A stretch of 64,000 nucleotides of DNA from Actinophytocola sp035995025 (GCA_035995025.1 DASYKY010000062.1:89339-153338); one strand, 5' to 3'. Positions 42,401 to 51,211 are shown, counted from the stretch's first letter. Program-made: numbers and translations. The notes: generated from the letters alone by a model not told the origin.

Positions 42401-43318
42401 GTGCGCCTCGACGGGCCATGGCGGCACCGCGACGTGCACGCGAACGGCATCCGCCTGCACGTCACCGAGAGCGGCGAGGGCCCGCTCGTGCTGCTGCTGC
42501 ACGGGTTCGGCGAGTTCTGGTGGACGTGGCGCCACCAGCTGACCGCGATCGCCGACGCCGGCTTCCGCACGGTGGCGGTGGACCTGCGCGGCTACGGCGA
42601 CTCGGACAAGCCGCCGCGCGGGTACGACGCGTGGACGCTCGCCGGTGACGTCGGCGGGCTGATCAAGGCGCTCGGCGAGCAGAACGCGCATCTGGTCGGC
42701 CACGCCTGGGGCGGCCTGCTGGCGTGGACGGTCGCGGCGATGCACCCGCGGCTCGTGCGCTCGGTCGGTTCGGTGTCCGCGGCGCATCCGCTGGCGCTGC
42801 GGCACGAGATCCGCCGCACGGCACTGCACCGCAAGCCGACCAACCAGGCGCGCGCGCTCAGCCACGTGTTCCGCGCGCAGCTGCCGATCGCACCGGAACG
42901 CTGGCTGACCCGCGACGGCGCGGCCACCGTCGAGACGCTGATGCGCAGCTGGTCTGGTCCTGAGTGGACTGTCCAACCGGGATTCTCGGACGTGGCGGCC
43001 CGCTACCGCTCGGCGATGACCGTCCGCGGCGCGGCACACAGCGCGCTGGAGTACTACCGGTGGGCGGTGCGCGCGCAGCTGCGCGGCGAGGGCCGCCGGT
43101 TCACCGAGGCCATGCAGCGCGAGATCACGGTGCCGGTGGTGCAGCTGTCCGGCGCGGCGGACCCGTGCATCCTGCCGGGCACCGTGCGCGCGTCGGCGCG
43201 GTGGGCCCACGGCCCGGTGGAGACGACGCTGCTGGACGGCATCGGCCACTACCCGCACCAGGAAGCCCCCGCGGTCACGAACCGCGTGCTGACAACCTTC
43301 CTGACCGCGTCACGCTAG
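42401..43318 (+). CDS. ephE: EphE-like alpha/beta hydrolase with altered nucleophile elbow
   Basis: A 305-residue protein from GTG 42401; upstream in-frame codons extend further but hold only CTG starts. The epoxide hydrolase-like features are HGFGEFWWTWRHQL, YGDSDKPPRGYD and a C-terminal GHYPHQEAP with the His. The nucleophile elbow reads GHAWGG, with Ala102 where epoxide hydrolases have Asp. So the classical ester intermediate cannot form unless another residue serves. The position before marP matches Rv3670. I call the family with confidence, the activity not. Confidence 0.75.
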   Translation: MRLDGPWRHRDVHANGIRLHVTESGEGPLVLLLHGFGEFWWTWRHQLTAIADAGFRTVAVDLRGYGDSDKPPRGYDAWTLAGDVGGLIKALGEQNAHLVGHAWGGLLAWTVAAMHPRLVRSVGSVSAAHPLALRHEIRRTALHRKPTNQARALSHVFRAQLPIAPERWLTRDGAATVETLMRSWSGPEWTVQPGFSDVAARYRSAMTVRGAAHSALEYYRWAVRAQLRGEGRRFTEAMQREITVPVVQLSGAADPCILPGTVRASARWAHGPVETTLLDGIGHYPHQEAPAVTNRVLTTFLTASR

Positions 43319-43458
43319 CCGACCCCCACCGGCAAACCGTTACACACGAACGCGTAACGCCGCCCGGCAACACCCAGGCAGCCCCCACCCTCTCCGGGGG
43401 CACCCCTCATGGCCAGTCTACCGGGAATGATCCCGGGGAACAGGGTGCAAGATCGACT

Positions 43459-43486
43459 TGTGGACAAGTCGGTCCGTTGTGGACAA
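43459..43486 (-). promoter_or_regulatory. Two perfect DnaA boxes
   Basis: TGTGGACAA at 43459-43467 and 43478-43486, each the complement of TTGTCCACA, same orientation and 19 bp apart. They lie in the 237-bp convergent gap between ephE and marP, so a promoter role is unlikely. DnaA titration or a chromosome organisation site is possible. Confidence 0.55.
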
Positions 43487-43500
43487 GTCAGGCTGACAAG

Positions 43501-43555
43501 TCAGGCGGGCATGGTCAGGCGGGCGAGTCAGGCGGGCATGGCCAGGCTGGCGGAG
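43501..43555. repeat. 13-14 bp tandem repeats at the marP 3' end
   Basis: TCAGGCGGGCATGG, TCAGGCGGGCGAG, TCAGGCGGGCATGG and CCAGGCTGGCGGAG run up to the marP stop, which begins the next TCAGGCGGC. The array probably expanded from the marP stop region by slippage and is non-coding. Confidence 0.7.
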
Positions 43556-44740
43556 TCAGGCGGCGCAGCTGCCGGTGCCCACCGCGCGGGACTCGTCCGG
43601 GGCGGCCTTCAGCTCCTGCTTGACCTCGTTCGCCGTCAGGGCGAAGCCTGTCTCCGACTCGTCCACCGCCGCGCCGAAGATCACGCCGATCACGCGGCCG
43701 CGGGTGTCCACCAGCGGGCCGCCGGAGTTGCCGCTGCGCACCTGGGCCCGCAGCGTGAACACCTCGCGGGTCACGGTGCTCGAGTCGTAGATGTTCGGGC
43801 CCGTCAGGTTGATCTCGTCGCGCACCCGGGCCGGCGACGCGGTGTACGGGCCGTCGAGCGGGTAGCCCAGCACGATGCCGTCCTGGCCGGACGTCGCCGC
43901 CTGCGGGGCGAAGCGCAGCGCCGGCGCGGGCAGGCCGGGCACCGCCAGCACGGCCACGTCGGTCTCCGGGTCGTAGTGCACGACCCGCGCGTCGTACGGG
44001 CCGCCCTCGGTCTCGACGGTCACCTCGGACGTGCCCGCCACGACGTGCGCGTTGGTCATCATCCGCTCGGGGGCGATCACGAAACCCGTGCCCTCCAGGG
44101 CCCGCGAGCACGACGGCGCCTTCGCGTGGATCTTGAGCACGCTCGGCCGCACCCGCTGCACCACGGCACTGGCCTGCAGCTTCGGGTCCGGCGGCGCGAC
44201 CTCCTTCGTCGGCGTCCGGTCGAACGGGTCGACCGCGGCCGGGAAGCCCGACACGTCCAGCAGTCTGCGCAGCTCGTCGGGCAGGTTCTGCGCGGACGGC
44301 GGCATCACGCTGTTGACCCCGCCGAGCACGGTCGAGTCGCGGATGGCCGACGCCAGGCCCGGCAGGTTGCCGACGGTCACCAGCGGCAGCGCGATCAGCC
44401 ACGCCACCACGAACACGACCGCGCCCTGCACGATCGCGCCGAGCGCGTTGTCGACGCCGGCCAGCTTCGGCGAGTTGATGCGCTGCCGGATGCTGCGTCC
44501 GAGCCACACGCCGAGCGTCTCGCCCAGCGCGACCAGCAGCACGAAGATCGCCACAGCGAAGGCGACCCGGGTGGGCGTCGACTCGATGTACTGCACGACC
44601 AGCGGCGCGATCTTGATGCCCGCGATGGCACCCAGCAGCACGCCGAGGAACGCGGGCAGGGCCGTGATCACCCCCTGCCGCGCACCTGAGATCGCGGCCA
44701 GCACCGCCAGCCCGATCACCAGCAGGTCGACCCAGTTCAC
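43556..44740 (-). CDS. marP: Membrane-anchored periplasmic serine protease MarP
   Basis: A 394-residue protein. Four transmembrane helices in residues 1-125, then a chymotrypsin-like protease: His232 (TNAHVVAG), Asp261 (ETDVAVL) and Ser339 (RSGNSGGPL). Cys211 (APSCSRAL) and Cys392 (GTGSCAA) correspond to the disulfide that controls activity in the Mycobacterium tuberculosis protein. MarP supports acid and oxidative stress resistance there. GTG 44740 overlaps the NUDIX stop by 4 nt; it ends the nth-tlpA-nudix-marP operon. Length and order match Rv3671c. Confidence 0.93.
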   Translation of the reverse strand: MNWVDLLVIGLAVLAAISGARQGVITALPAFLGVLLGAIAGIKIAPLVVQYIESTPTRVAFAVAIFVLLVALGETLGVWLGRSIRQRINSPKLAGVDNALGAIVQGAVVFVVAWLIALPLVTVGNLPGLASAIRDSTVLGGVNSVMPPSAQNLPDELRRLLDVSGFPAAVDPFDRTPTKEVAPPDPKLQASAVVQRVRPSVLKIHAKAPSCSRALEGTGFVIAPERMMTNAHVVAGTSEVTVETEGGPYDARVVHYDPETDVAVLAVPGLPAPALRFAPQAATSGQDGIVLGYPLDGPYTASPARVRDEINLTGPNIYDSSTVTREVFTLRAQVRSGNSGGPLVDTRGRVIGVIFGAAVDESETGFALTANEVKQELKAAPDESRAVGTGSCAA

Positions 44741-45435
44741 CCGTCACCCTCCCCGACAGCTGAGCCAACTGAACGCCATGCGGCGTCAAGATCCCGTATG
44801 TCCGTACCGTCCCACGGCCGTTCCCACCCGCCCGCCTGCAGCGTCAGGGCCAGCAGCGCCGCGGTGAAACCCCACACGACCATGCCGGGCAACGCGAACG
44901 CCGGGCCAAGGAAACCAGACGGATGGCGCAACTGGAACCTGTTCGCGGGATCGGCCAGGTCGGTCAGCGGGGCCCGGGCCACCGCCTGGGTCTCCGCCGG
45001 GTCCACCGCCCACACCCGGCTCGGCCGCGCCCAGTGCGCCAGCACCGGCGTCACGTGGAAGCCCGACACCGGGACGTGCAGCCGCGGCAGCAGCGCGACC
45101 GGCCGCACGCCGGCCGGGTCCAGCCCCGTCTCCTCCACCGCCTCGCGCAGCGCCGTGCCGACCGGCCCGGCGTCGACCGGCTCGGCCGAGCCGCCCGGGA
45201 ACGCGACCTGACCGGAGTGCGCGCCCCCGCCGTCGGCCCGCAGCTGCAACAGCACGTCGGGGCCGCGGGCCTCGTGCTCGCCGAGCAGGATCAGCACCGC
45301 CGCGTCGCGGGCGTTCTCGACGGGCGGGGCCAGCCCCTCGAACAGGCTCACGTCGATGTGCCGGGTCGCGCTCACCAGCCGGGACATCCAGGGCGGCACG
45401 TCGGCGGGGTCGACGAGCGGGCCGAAGTCCGTCAC
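44737..45435 (-). CDS. NUDIX hydrolase, CoA pyrophosphatase type
   Basis: A 232-residue protein from GTG 45435 (GGGGGAG upstream), with GTGA overlaps on both sides. The NUDIX box is present in variant form: GGSAEPVDAGPVGTALREAVEETGL, where the first Glu position is Asp. The upstream SGQVAFPGG block is typical of the NUDT7/CoA diphosphatase group. Cytoplasmic. It is the Rv3672c position. Activity on CoA or derivatives is inferred from the family. Confidence 0.85.
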   Translation of the reverse strand: MTDFGPLVDPADVPPWMSRLVSATRHIDVSLFEGLAPPVENARDAAVLILLGEHEARGPDVLLQLRADGGGAHSGQVAFPGGSAEPVDAGPVGTALREAVEETGLDPAGVRPVALLPRLHVPVSGFHVTPVLAHWARPSRVWAVDPAETQAVARAPLTDLADPANRFQLRHPSGFLGPAFALPGMVVWGFTAALLALTLQAGGWERPWDGTDIRDLDAAWRSVGSAVGEGDG

Positions 45436-46037
45436 GCCGCTCCCCCGTACGTCGCGACCGCCGTGCGGATCTGGTCGAGCGAGGTGAACAGCCGAGGGCG
45501 CGACACCAGCCGCACCCGGCCGTCCGCGCCGACGACGTAGCTCGCCGGCAGCCCGGCCGGCAGCCGCAGCGCGCGCCCGGCGGACCCGTCGGCGTCGGCC
45601 AGCGTCGGCAGCCGCACCCGCAGCGAGCCGAGCAGCTCGAGCGCGTCCTCCTGGGTGCTCTGCACGGCCAGCCCGACGACCGGCACCGCGCCCTTCTCGG
45701 CGGCGTACCGGGCGAGCAGCGGCAGCTCCTCCTTGCACGGGGCGCACCAGGTCGCCCACACGTTCACCAGCACCGGCCCGCCGGCCAGCGCCGTTGCGAG
45801 GTCCACCCGGGACCCGTCGGCGAGGCACCGCACACGCGCGTCCGCCGGCACCGCGGCCGGTGTCCCGGACGCCGCCGGGCACGGCGGCAGCGCCGCGTCC
45901 GCGCGGGCCGCCGCGAGGTCGGGGGCCGGCGCCGCATCAGGTCGCGGGGCCGGGTCGTCATGGCGCGGCCAGATCGCGATCACGGCGGCCACCACCAGGA
46001 CGAGCCCCGCGATCGACCACCGTGCCGCACCCGTCAC
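45432..46037 (-). CDS. TlpA/ResA-type membrane-anchored thioredoxin
   Basis: A 201-residue protein with an N-terminal membrane anchor (WSIAGLVLVVAAVIAIW), a Pro/Ala-rich linker, and a thioredoxin domain with active site WCAPC (97-101) and cis-Pro region LPASYVV. Cys53 and Cys71 in the linker could form an extra disulfide. Its position outside the membrane suggests a role in reducing disulfides, including possibly those in MarP encoded downstream. GTG 46037 overlaps nth. Matches Rv3673c. Confidence 0.88.
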   Translation of the reverse strand: MTGAARWSIAGLVLVVAAVIAIWPRHDDPAPRPDAAPAPDLAAARADAALPPCPAASGTPAAVPADARVRCLADGSRVDLATALAGGPVLVNVWATWCAPCKEELPLLARYAAEKGAVPVVGLAVQSTQEDALELLGSLRVRLPTLADADGSAGRALRLPAGLPASYVVGADGRVRLVSRPRLFTSLDQIRTAVATYGGAA

Positions 46038-46843
46038 GCGACGCCACCCCGGCCGGGCTTGTAGCCGTTGCGGACACGCTCGGCGAGGTCGATCAGGTGC
46101 TCGGCCTCGTCGCCCTTGACCAGCTTCGCGGCGATCTCGAACTCGGTCGGGCCGGCGCCGAACGACGGGCAGTCCTTCGCCAGCACGCAGGCGCCGCACG
46201 CGGGCTTGCGGGCGTGGCACACGCGGCGGCCGTGGAAGATCACCCAGTGGGACAGCATCGTCCAGTCCTTCTTGGGGATCAGCGCGCCGATCGCGTGCTC
46301 GACCTTGACCGGGTCCTCCTCCTCGGTCCACCCGAACCGGCGGACGAGCCGGCCGAAGTGCGTGTCTACCGTGATGCCGGGGATGCCGAACGCGTTGCCC
46401 AGGATGACGTTCGCGGTCTTGCGGCCGATGCCGGGCAGCGTGACGAGGTCGTCGAGCCGGTTGGGCACCTCGCCGTCGAAGCGCTCGACCAGTGCCGTGC
46501 CGAGCCCGATGAGCGAGGTGGTCTTGTTCCGGTAGAAGCCCGTCGAGCGGATCATCTCCTCGAGCTCGAGCCGGTCGGCACCCGCGTAGTCGGCGGCCGA
46601 CCGGTAACGACGGAACAGCGCCGGCGTCGTCAGGTTGACGCGGACATCGGTGCTCTGCGCGGAAAGGATCGTGGCGACCGCGAGCTCGAGCGGGCCGGTG
46701 AAGTCCAGTTCGCAGTGGGCGTCCGGAAAGGCCTCGGCGAGTACCCGGGTCATGCGGCGCGCGCGGCGCACCAGCGAGGTGCTCGGGGCGGTCGCGGTTT
46801 TGCCGGCGTCACCGCGGGGTAGTTGACGGGTGGCTGGTGGCAC
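46034..46843 (-). CDS. nth: Endonuclease III
   Basis: A 269-residue base-excision-repair glycosylase/lyase for oxidised pyrimidines. HhH motif LPGIGRKTANVIL with catalytic Lys, catalytic Asp in GITVDTHFGRL, and the 4Fe-4S ligands C-x6-C-x2-C-x5-C in CHARKPACGACVLAKDC. The N-terminal 25 residues are a charged extension. Promoter lies in the 133-bp gap with the divergent small membrane protein gene. First gene of the marP operon; matches Rv3674c. Confidence 0.95.
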   Translation of the reverse strand: MPPATRQLPRGDAGKTATAPSTSLVRRARRMTRVLAEAFPDAHCELDFTGPLELAVATILSAQSTDVRVNLTTPALFRRYRSAADYAGADRLELEEMIRSTGFYRNKTTSLIGLGTALVERFDGEVPNRLDDLVTLPGIGRKTANVILGNAFGIPGITVDTHFGRLVRRFGWTEEEDPVKVEHAIGALIPKKDWTMLSHWVIFHGRRVCHARKPACGACVLAKDCPSFGAGPTEFEIAAKLVKGDEAEHLIDLAERVRNGYKPGRGGVA

Positions 46844-46976
46844 CCCGCTAGCCTACGGGCCGCAACTGAACCTCAACCCCGCCCCGGACGTCTCTACAAG
46901 TAGAGGCCGAAAGACACGCCGGACGCGAGCATCGTCCGCGCCGGCCGCACCGACCTGAGCGAGGATCGACGACACT

Positions 46977-47222
46977 ATGACTGTCTGGTTCGTGTTCGCA
47001 GTGCCTTTCGTGGTCATGTTCTTCGCCCTGTTCATGGAGCGGGTGGAGTCACGCCTGCGGCACGTCGCCGTCCAGGAGGACGAGGTCGAGGAGCTGCTGG
47101 AGAACGCGCGGCCGGACGAGGTGCGCGCGCTGTACGGGCACGGCATCGGCCGGGCGCTCGAGCTGTTCCGGGGACGCCGCCGCGGGGGCGACAAGTCGCG
47201 CCGTCAGCGCGTGAAGGTCTGA
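46977..47222 (+). CDS. Small membrane protein (Rv3675-like)
   Basis: An 81-residue protein with one N-terminal transmembrane helix (VWFVFAVPFVVMFFALFM), an acidic amphipathic middle (QEDEVEELLENARPDEVRALYG) and an Arg-rich C terminus. It is divergent from nth and precedes crp, the same order as Rv3674c-Rv3675-Rv3676. No domain or known role. Confidence 0.75.
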   Translation: MTVWFVFAVPFVVMFFALFMERVESRLRHVAVQEDEVEELLENARPDEVRALYGHGIGRALELFRGRRRGGDKSRRQRVKV

Positions 47223-47310
47223 GCGCGTCCCGCTCGCCGAAGTCCTACTGAGTAGTAAGCTCGCGGCCGACGCAGTCCGCAATGGCTGGACCTGCGGCGC
47301 GGCCCTGCGA

Positions 47311-47326
47311 GGTGATCCAGAGCACA
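47311..47326 (+). promoter_or_regulatory. CRP-type site upstream of crp
   Basis: GGTGATCCAGAGCACA fits GTGA-N6-xCAC, one mismatch from the core TGTGA-N6-TCACA in each half. It is 92 bp before the crp start and just upstream of a possible -10 (TACACT, 47332-47337), suggesting autoregulation. Confidence 0.45.
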
Positions 47327-47417
47327 CGCCCTACACTTCCCATAGTGATCAGGGGCGCCGATGCCCGCGATCGAGGGCCGGCCCGCGCCGGCTCGAGTCT
47401 GATCGGGAGGGACGAAG

Positions 47418-48092
47418 GTGGACGAGACCCTTGCCAGGGCCGGCATCTTCCAGGGCGTCGAGCCGGCCGCAGCCGAAGCGCTCGCTCAGACGCTGGAGAC
47501 CGTGGAGTTCCCACGTGGCCACGTGATCTTCGCGGAAGGTGAGCCGGGGGATCGCCTCTACATCATCCAGTCGGGCAAGGTGAAGCTCGGCCGCAAGTCA
47601 CCGGACGGCCGGGAGAACCTGCTCGGGATCTTCGGGCCGGCCGACATGTTCGGCGAGCTGTCGATCTTCGACCCAGGCCCGCGGACGTCGACCGCCACCA
47701 CCGTCACCGAGGTGGTCGCGCGCTCGATGGACCGGCCCGCGCTGCGGCAGTGGATCGCGACGCGGCCGGAGATCGCCGAGCAGCTGCTGCGGGTCGTCGC
47801 CCGCAGGCTGCGCCGGACGAACGGCATGCTGGCCGACCTGATCTTCACCGACGTGCCCGGCCGGGTGGCGAAGGCGTTGCTGCAGTTCGCCCAGCGGTTC
47901 GGCAGCCAGGAGGCCGGGCTGCTGCGCGTCATGCACGACCTGACGCAGGAGGAGATCGCCCAGTACGTCGGCGCCTCCCGCGAGACGGTCAACAAGGCAC
48001 TGGCCGACTTCGCCCACCGCGGCTGGCTACGCCTCGAGGGCAAGAGCGTGCTGATCCTGGACCCGGAGCGGCTGGCGCGCCGCGCGCGCTGA
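47418..48092 (+). CDS. crp: cAMP receptor protein Crp
   Basis: A 224-residue regulator from GTG 47418 with GGGAGG upstream. The cAMP domain has GHVIFAEGEPGDRLYIIQSG, FGELSIFDPGPRTSTATT with the Gly-Glu and Arg-Thr/Ser phosphate cassette, and the long C helix (LRVVARRLRRTNGML). The HTH is LTQEEIAQYVGASRETVNKAL. It matches Rv3676 in sequence style and position. It probably senses cAMP and controls genes such as acs; a candidate self-binding site is upstream. Confidence 0.93.
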   Translation: MDETLARAGIFQGVEPAAAEALAQTLETVEFPRGHVIFAEGEPGDRLYIIQSGKVKLGRKSPDGRENLLGIFGPADMFGELSIFDPGPRTSTATTVTEVVARSMDRPALRQWIATRPEIAEQLLRVVARRLRRTNGMLADLIFTDVPGRVAKALLQFAQRFGSQEAGLLRVMHDLTQEEIAQYVGASRETVNKALADFAHRGWLRLEGKSVLILDPERLARRAR

Positions 48093-48118
48093 TCAGGCCG
48101 GGCTTTCCGAAGACAAAG

Positions 48119-48160
48119 AAGAAGCCGGGCGCCGCCCCCGACGCGGCGCACCGGCTTCTT
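48119..48160. terminator. Bidirectional terminator after crp
   Basis: AAGAAGCCGG and CCGGCTTCTT, with inner GCGCCGC/GCGGCGC pairing around a CCCCGAC loop, form a long stem with A-rich and T-rich flanks. Beyond it, 48161-48433 has no gene; it contains CCCGAATTTCGGG (48353-48365) and other short symmetries of unknown use. Confidence 0.85.
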
Positions 48161-48433
48161 GCTTTGCGTGGACCATCCCCCGACGGTCCACGCTCCCCGC
48201 CCTCCGGACGTTAGGCCCCGACCCAAGTTTGCCGGAGGGAGCTGTTGCGTAGAACAACGATCCCCGCTCGCGGTTCGTTACCCGAACAGGGAAAGAACTT
48301 GCTCGCCTTCACAGAGGAGGACTCCCTGGACTACCCATCCGTTGTACGGGTAGCCCGAATTTCGGGTCACTGTTACAAAACTGAGACCTACTGATCGGTA
48401 CAGCGGGCACCGGTCCACGACGTGAGAATAACT

Positions 48434-48474
48434 GGTACGCGCGTACCAAAACCTGCATACTGGTACGCGTGTCC
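48434..48474 (+). promoter_or_regulatory. Palindromic operator and leaderless promoter of the MFS gene
   Basis: GGTACGCGCGTACC at 48434-48447 is a perfect 14-bp palindrome, and GGTACGCGTG recurs at 48462-48471 across the start codon. The -10 CATACT (48456-48461) ends 7 nt before GTG 48469, making the mRNA leaderless. A dimeric repressor binding both sites would block the promoter; no regulator gene is adjacent. Confidence 0.65.
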
Positions 48475-49704
48475 CACTCTGCTGGTCTCGCCGGCTACCG
48501 GGCCGCGCTGAGCACGCCCGGTGCCGGGCGGCCCGCGGTCATGTCCGTGCTCGCCCGGATGCCCATCGCGATGGTCGGGTTGTCCCTGTTGCTCTACGTG
48601 CAGCGCGAGACCGGGTCGTTCGCCTCCGCCGGGCTGGTGTCCGCCGGGTCGCTCGTCGGGGTCGCGGTGGGCGCGGTCGTCCAGGGACGCATCATGGACC
48701 GGCTCGGGCCGACCCGGCCGCTGCTGGTCACCGCCGGGTTCTTCCTCATCGCCGTGGCCACGGTGGTGGTCGCCATCGAGGCGCGGCTCCCGACCGCGGT
48801 TCTCGTGCTGCTCGGCTCGGCCGTCGGGCTGGCCGAGCCCATGGTCGGCTCCGCCTCGCGCGCACTGTGGGCACACCTCGTGCCCGCCGGGCCGCTGCGG
48901 CACGCCGCCTACGCCTACGAGGCGATCAGCATGGAGGTCTTCTTCATCCTCGGCCCCGCCGTCGCGGGCCTGCTCGTCGCCGCGCCCTGGGCGGGGACCG
49001 GTGTCGTGCTCGGGGCCGCGTGCATGGTCGTCGGCGGGGTCGGGTTCGCGCTCAGCCCGGCGGTTCGCGGCGTGCGGCCGCAGCGGGAGCACCGCGATCT
49101 TCTCGGCGCGCTCGCCAGCCCGGGCATGCGCATGGTCGCCCTCGCGGCACTCGGCTTCGGCGTGACCGTCGGCTTCGTCGAGGTCGCCGTGCCGGCCGCG
49201 GCGACCAAGGCCGGCCACGCGCCACTCGGCGGGCTGCTGCTCGCCGCCTGGTCGCTCAGTTCTGTCATGTTCGGCCTCTACTACGCCACCCGGCCGTGGC
49301 CGCGCGCGATGAGCCTGCGGCTGCCCGTTCTGCTCGGCGTGTTCGCCGTGCTGATCGCGCCGCTGTCGCTGGCCGCGAGCCTGCCGGCGCTCGCGATCGG
49401 GCTGCTCGTGGCCGGCGTGTGGATCACGCCGCAGTCGACCACGCACTCGACGGCCATCGAGCTCGTCGCCCCGCGCGGGACGGCCACCGAGGCGTTCGGC
49501 TGGGTCGTCACCGCGGTGACGCTCGGGCTCGCCGCCGGGCAGTCGGTCAGCGGCTACCTCGTCGAGCACGTCGGCGTGCCCGCGTCCTTCCTCGCCTCCA
49601 GCGGGGCCGGGCTGCTCATCACCGCGCTGGTGTGGGCCGGGCGGCGCGGCGTCCGGGCGTACTCGCCCGCGCCCCGGGCGCGGGTGGCGGTCGCCGCCCG
49701 CTAG
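48469..49704 (+). CDS. MFS transporter
   Basis: A 411-residue membrane protein with about 12 hydrophobic helices and the MFS motif-like turn VQGRIMDRLGPTRPLL between helices 2 and 3. Residues from 18 (GRPAVMSVLARMPIAMVGLSLLLYV) form the first helix. Close to the group of actinobacterial drug or solute exporters without a defined substrate. It is alone in its transcript and controlled by the palindromic operator above, suggesting induction by a small molecule. Confidence 0.85.
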   Translation: MSHSAGLAGYRAALSTPGAGRPAVMSVLARMPIAMVGLSLLLYVQRETGSFASAGLVSAGSLVGVAVGAVVQGRIMDRLGPTRPLLVTAGFFLIAVATVVVAIEARLPTAVLVLLGSAVGLAEPMVGSASRALWAHLVPAGPLRHAAYAYEAISMEVFFILGPAVAGLLVAAPWAGTGVVLGAACMVVGGVGFALSPAVRGVRPQREHRDLLGALASPGMRMVALAALGFGVTVGFVEVAVPAAATKAGHAPLGGLLLAAWSLSSVMFGLYYATRPWPRAMSLRLPVLLGVFAVLIAPLSLAASLPALAIGLLVAGVWITPQSTTHSTAIELVAPRGTATEAFGWVVTAVTLGLAAGQSVSGYLVEHVGVPASFLASSGAGLLITALVWAGRRGVRAYSPAPRARVAVAAR

Positions 49705-49714
49705 TCAGCCGCCG

Positions 49715-51211
49715 TCAGCCGAGGAAGATCGGGTTCGTCAGCGCCACCATCGTGTCCGGGGTCGTCGCCGTCGGGACCGGGCGTCGGACCTCGGCGCGGA
49801 CCCACGTGCTGTAACGGGACTGCGTGGCCCAGCGGACCGTCCCGCTGCCCGACGCGTCGACCTCTTCGCTCCACTGTGGACCGTTCTGGTTCAGCAGCCG
49901 GACCGACGTGCCGGGCGCGCCGGACACGGTGACCTCGAACGTCACCTCGGTACCGGTGCCGGCCTTCAGCCGGTCGCCGATGCCCACGGTCCGGCTGCTG
50001 TCGGTCGCCGTGTAGGACAGCGACACCGCCGAGGACTCGGCGAGCCAGTTGTGCCCGGCGCGGAAGCCGTCCAGCAGCCGGCGCGGGCGCAGGCCGTCCG
50101 CGAGCACGACGTTGTGCGGCAGGGCCACGACCTGGTCGGGGTTGTGCGCGTCGCTGTTGCCGACCGCCGGGACGAACCGGCCGCCGCGCAGCAGGCCGTC
50201 CCACGCGATCACCGCGGCCTCGTCGTCGAGCGTCCACGGGCCGTTCCACACCTCGACGACGTCCGCGTGCTCGTAGCTGAACTCCCAGGAGCAGGCGAAG
50301 CACGTGGCGAACGGGTGCGCGGCGACGACGAGCCCGCCCGCGTCGTGCACGTCGTCGACGAAGCGGCGGAAGTCGTGCGCGTCGTCGGCGCGGTAGCGCC
50401 AGTCGATCCACTTCCCGGCGGGCAGGCCCCACGCGGGCCAGTGCCCGCTGCGCGTGGTGACCTCCTCGCCGTTGACGATCAGCAGGTCGTCGCCGGCGTG
50501 GTCGCCCCACTGCAGGGACGCGCTGGGCGTGTTGTGCTCGGTGGACACGAGGAAGTCCAGGCCAGCCGCGCGTGCCGCGGCGGCGACCTCGGCCGGGGTG
50601 CGGCGGCCGTCGGAGTGGACGGTGTGCAGGTGGCCGTCGCCGCGGTACCAGGCGCGGCCGCGGTCCTTGGCGGGCGCGCGGTCCGGCGCGGGGTTCGGCT
50701 CGAAGCGCGGCCCTGGCTCACCGAACCGCAGCGTGACGTCGACCGTGTAGTTCAGGCCCTGCTGGGCGACCGTGTACGGGCCCAGGACGATGTGCCAGCG
50801 GCCGCGCTCGACCGGCCCGGGCAGATAGCCGGGGGTGGCCTCGGTGGCGCTGATCGTGAAGCGGTCGCGGAAGCCGCCGGACCAGCCGCGGAACCCGCGC
50901 GCGTTGCCCAGCTGATGGCCGGCCGGGCCGAAGATCCCGATGTCCAGCGCGTTGCCCTTGGCCCCGGGCGGGACCTGCGGTCGGTCGTAGCGGTACACGA
51001 CCTCGATCTCGCGCACCCCGCGCGGCACGTCGACCGGCAGGTAGTACCAGTCGGGCACGTCGGGCTGCAGCGTGCCGGTGATCGTCTTCGTCTGCTCGCT
51101 CTCGCCGGCCGGGTCGGCGAACGCGACACCGGGCAGCATCGCGCCGGCCGCGCCGACGGCCAGTACGCCGGAGCTGGCGAGCAACGCCCTGCGGCTCATC
51201 GTCTCGGACAC
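49715..51211 (-). CDS. CehA/McbA-type PHP metallohydrolase, Tat-exported
   Basis: A 498-residue protein. Twin-arginine signal MSRRALLASSGVLAVGAAG near the N terminus (start at 51211 or the ATG 12 nt later). Residues about 35-170 form a beta domain; then the PHP core: GDGHLHTVHSDGRRTP, DFLVSTEHNT, GEEVTTRSGH, VVAAHPF, and VGNSDAHN supply the metal-binding His/Asp/Glu. C-terminal Ig-like strand domain. CehA was described as a carbamate/ester hydrolase relative; substrate here is unknown. It is divergent from the DnaN paralogue. Confidence 0.85.
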   Translation of the reverse strand: MSETMSRRALLASSGVLAVGAAGAMLPGVAFADPAGESEQTKTITGTLQPDVPDWYYLPVDVPRGVREIEVVYRYDRPQVPPGAKGNALDIGIFGPAGHQLGNARGFRGWSGGFRDRFTISATEATPGYLPGPVERGRWHIVLGPYTVAQQGLNYTVDVTLRFGEPGPRFEPNPAPDRAPAKDRGRAWYRGDGHLHTVHSDGRRTPAEVAAAARAAGLDFLVSTEHNTPSASLQWGDHAGDDLLIVNGEEVTTRSGHWPAWGLPAGKWIDWRYRADDAHDFRRFVDDVHDAGGLVVAAHPFATCFACSWEFSYEHADVVEVWNGPWTLDDEAAVIAWDGLLRGGRFVPAVGNSDAHNPDQVVALPHNVVLADGLRPRRLLDGFRAGHNWLAESSAVSLSYTATDSSRTVGIGDRLKAGTGTEVTFEVTVSGAPGTSVRLLNQNGPQWSEEVDASGSGTVRWATQSRYSTWVRAEVRRPVPTATTPDTMVALTNPIFLG

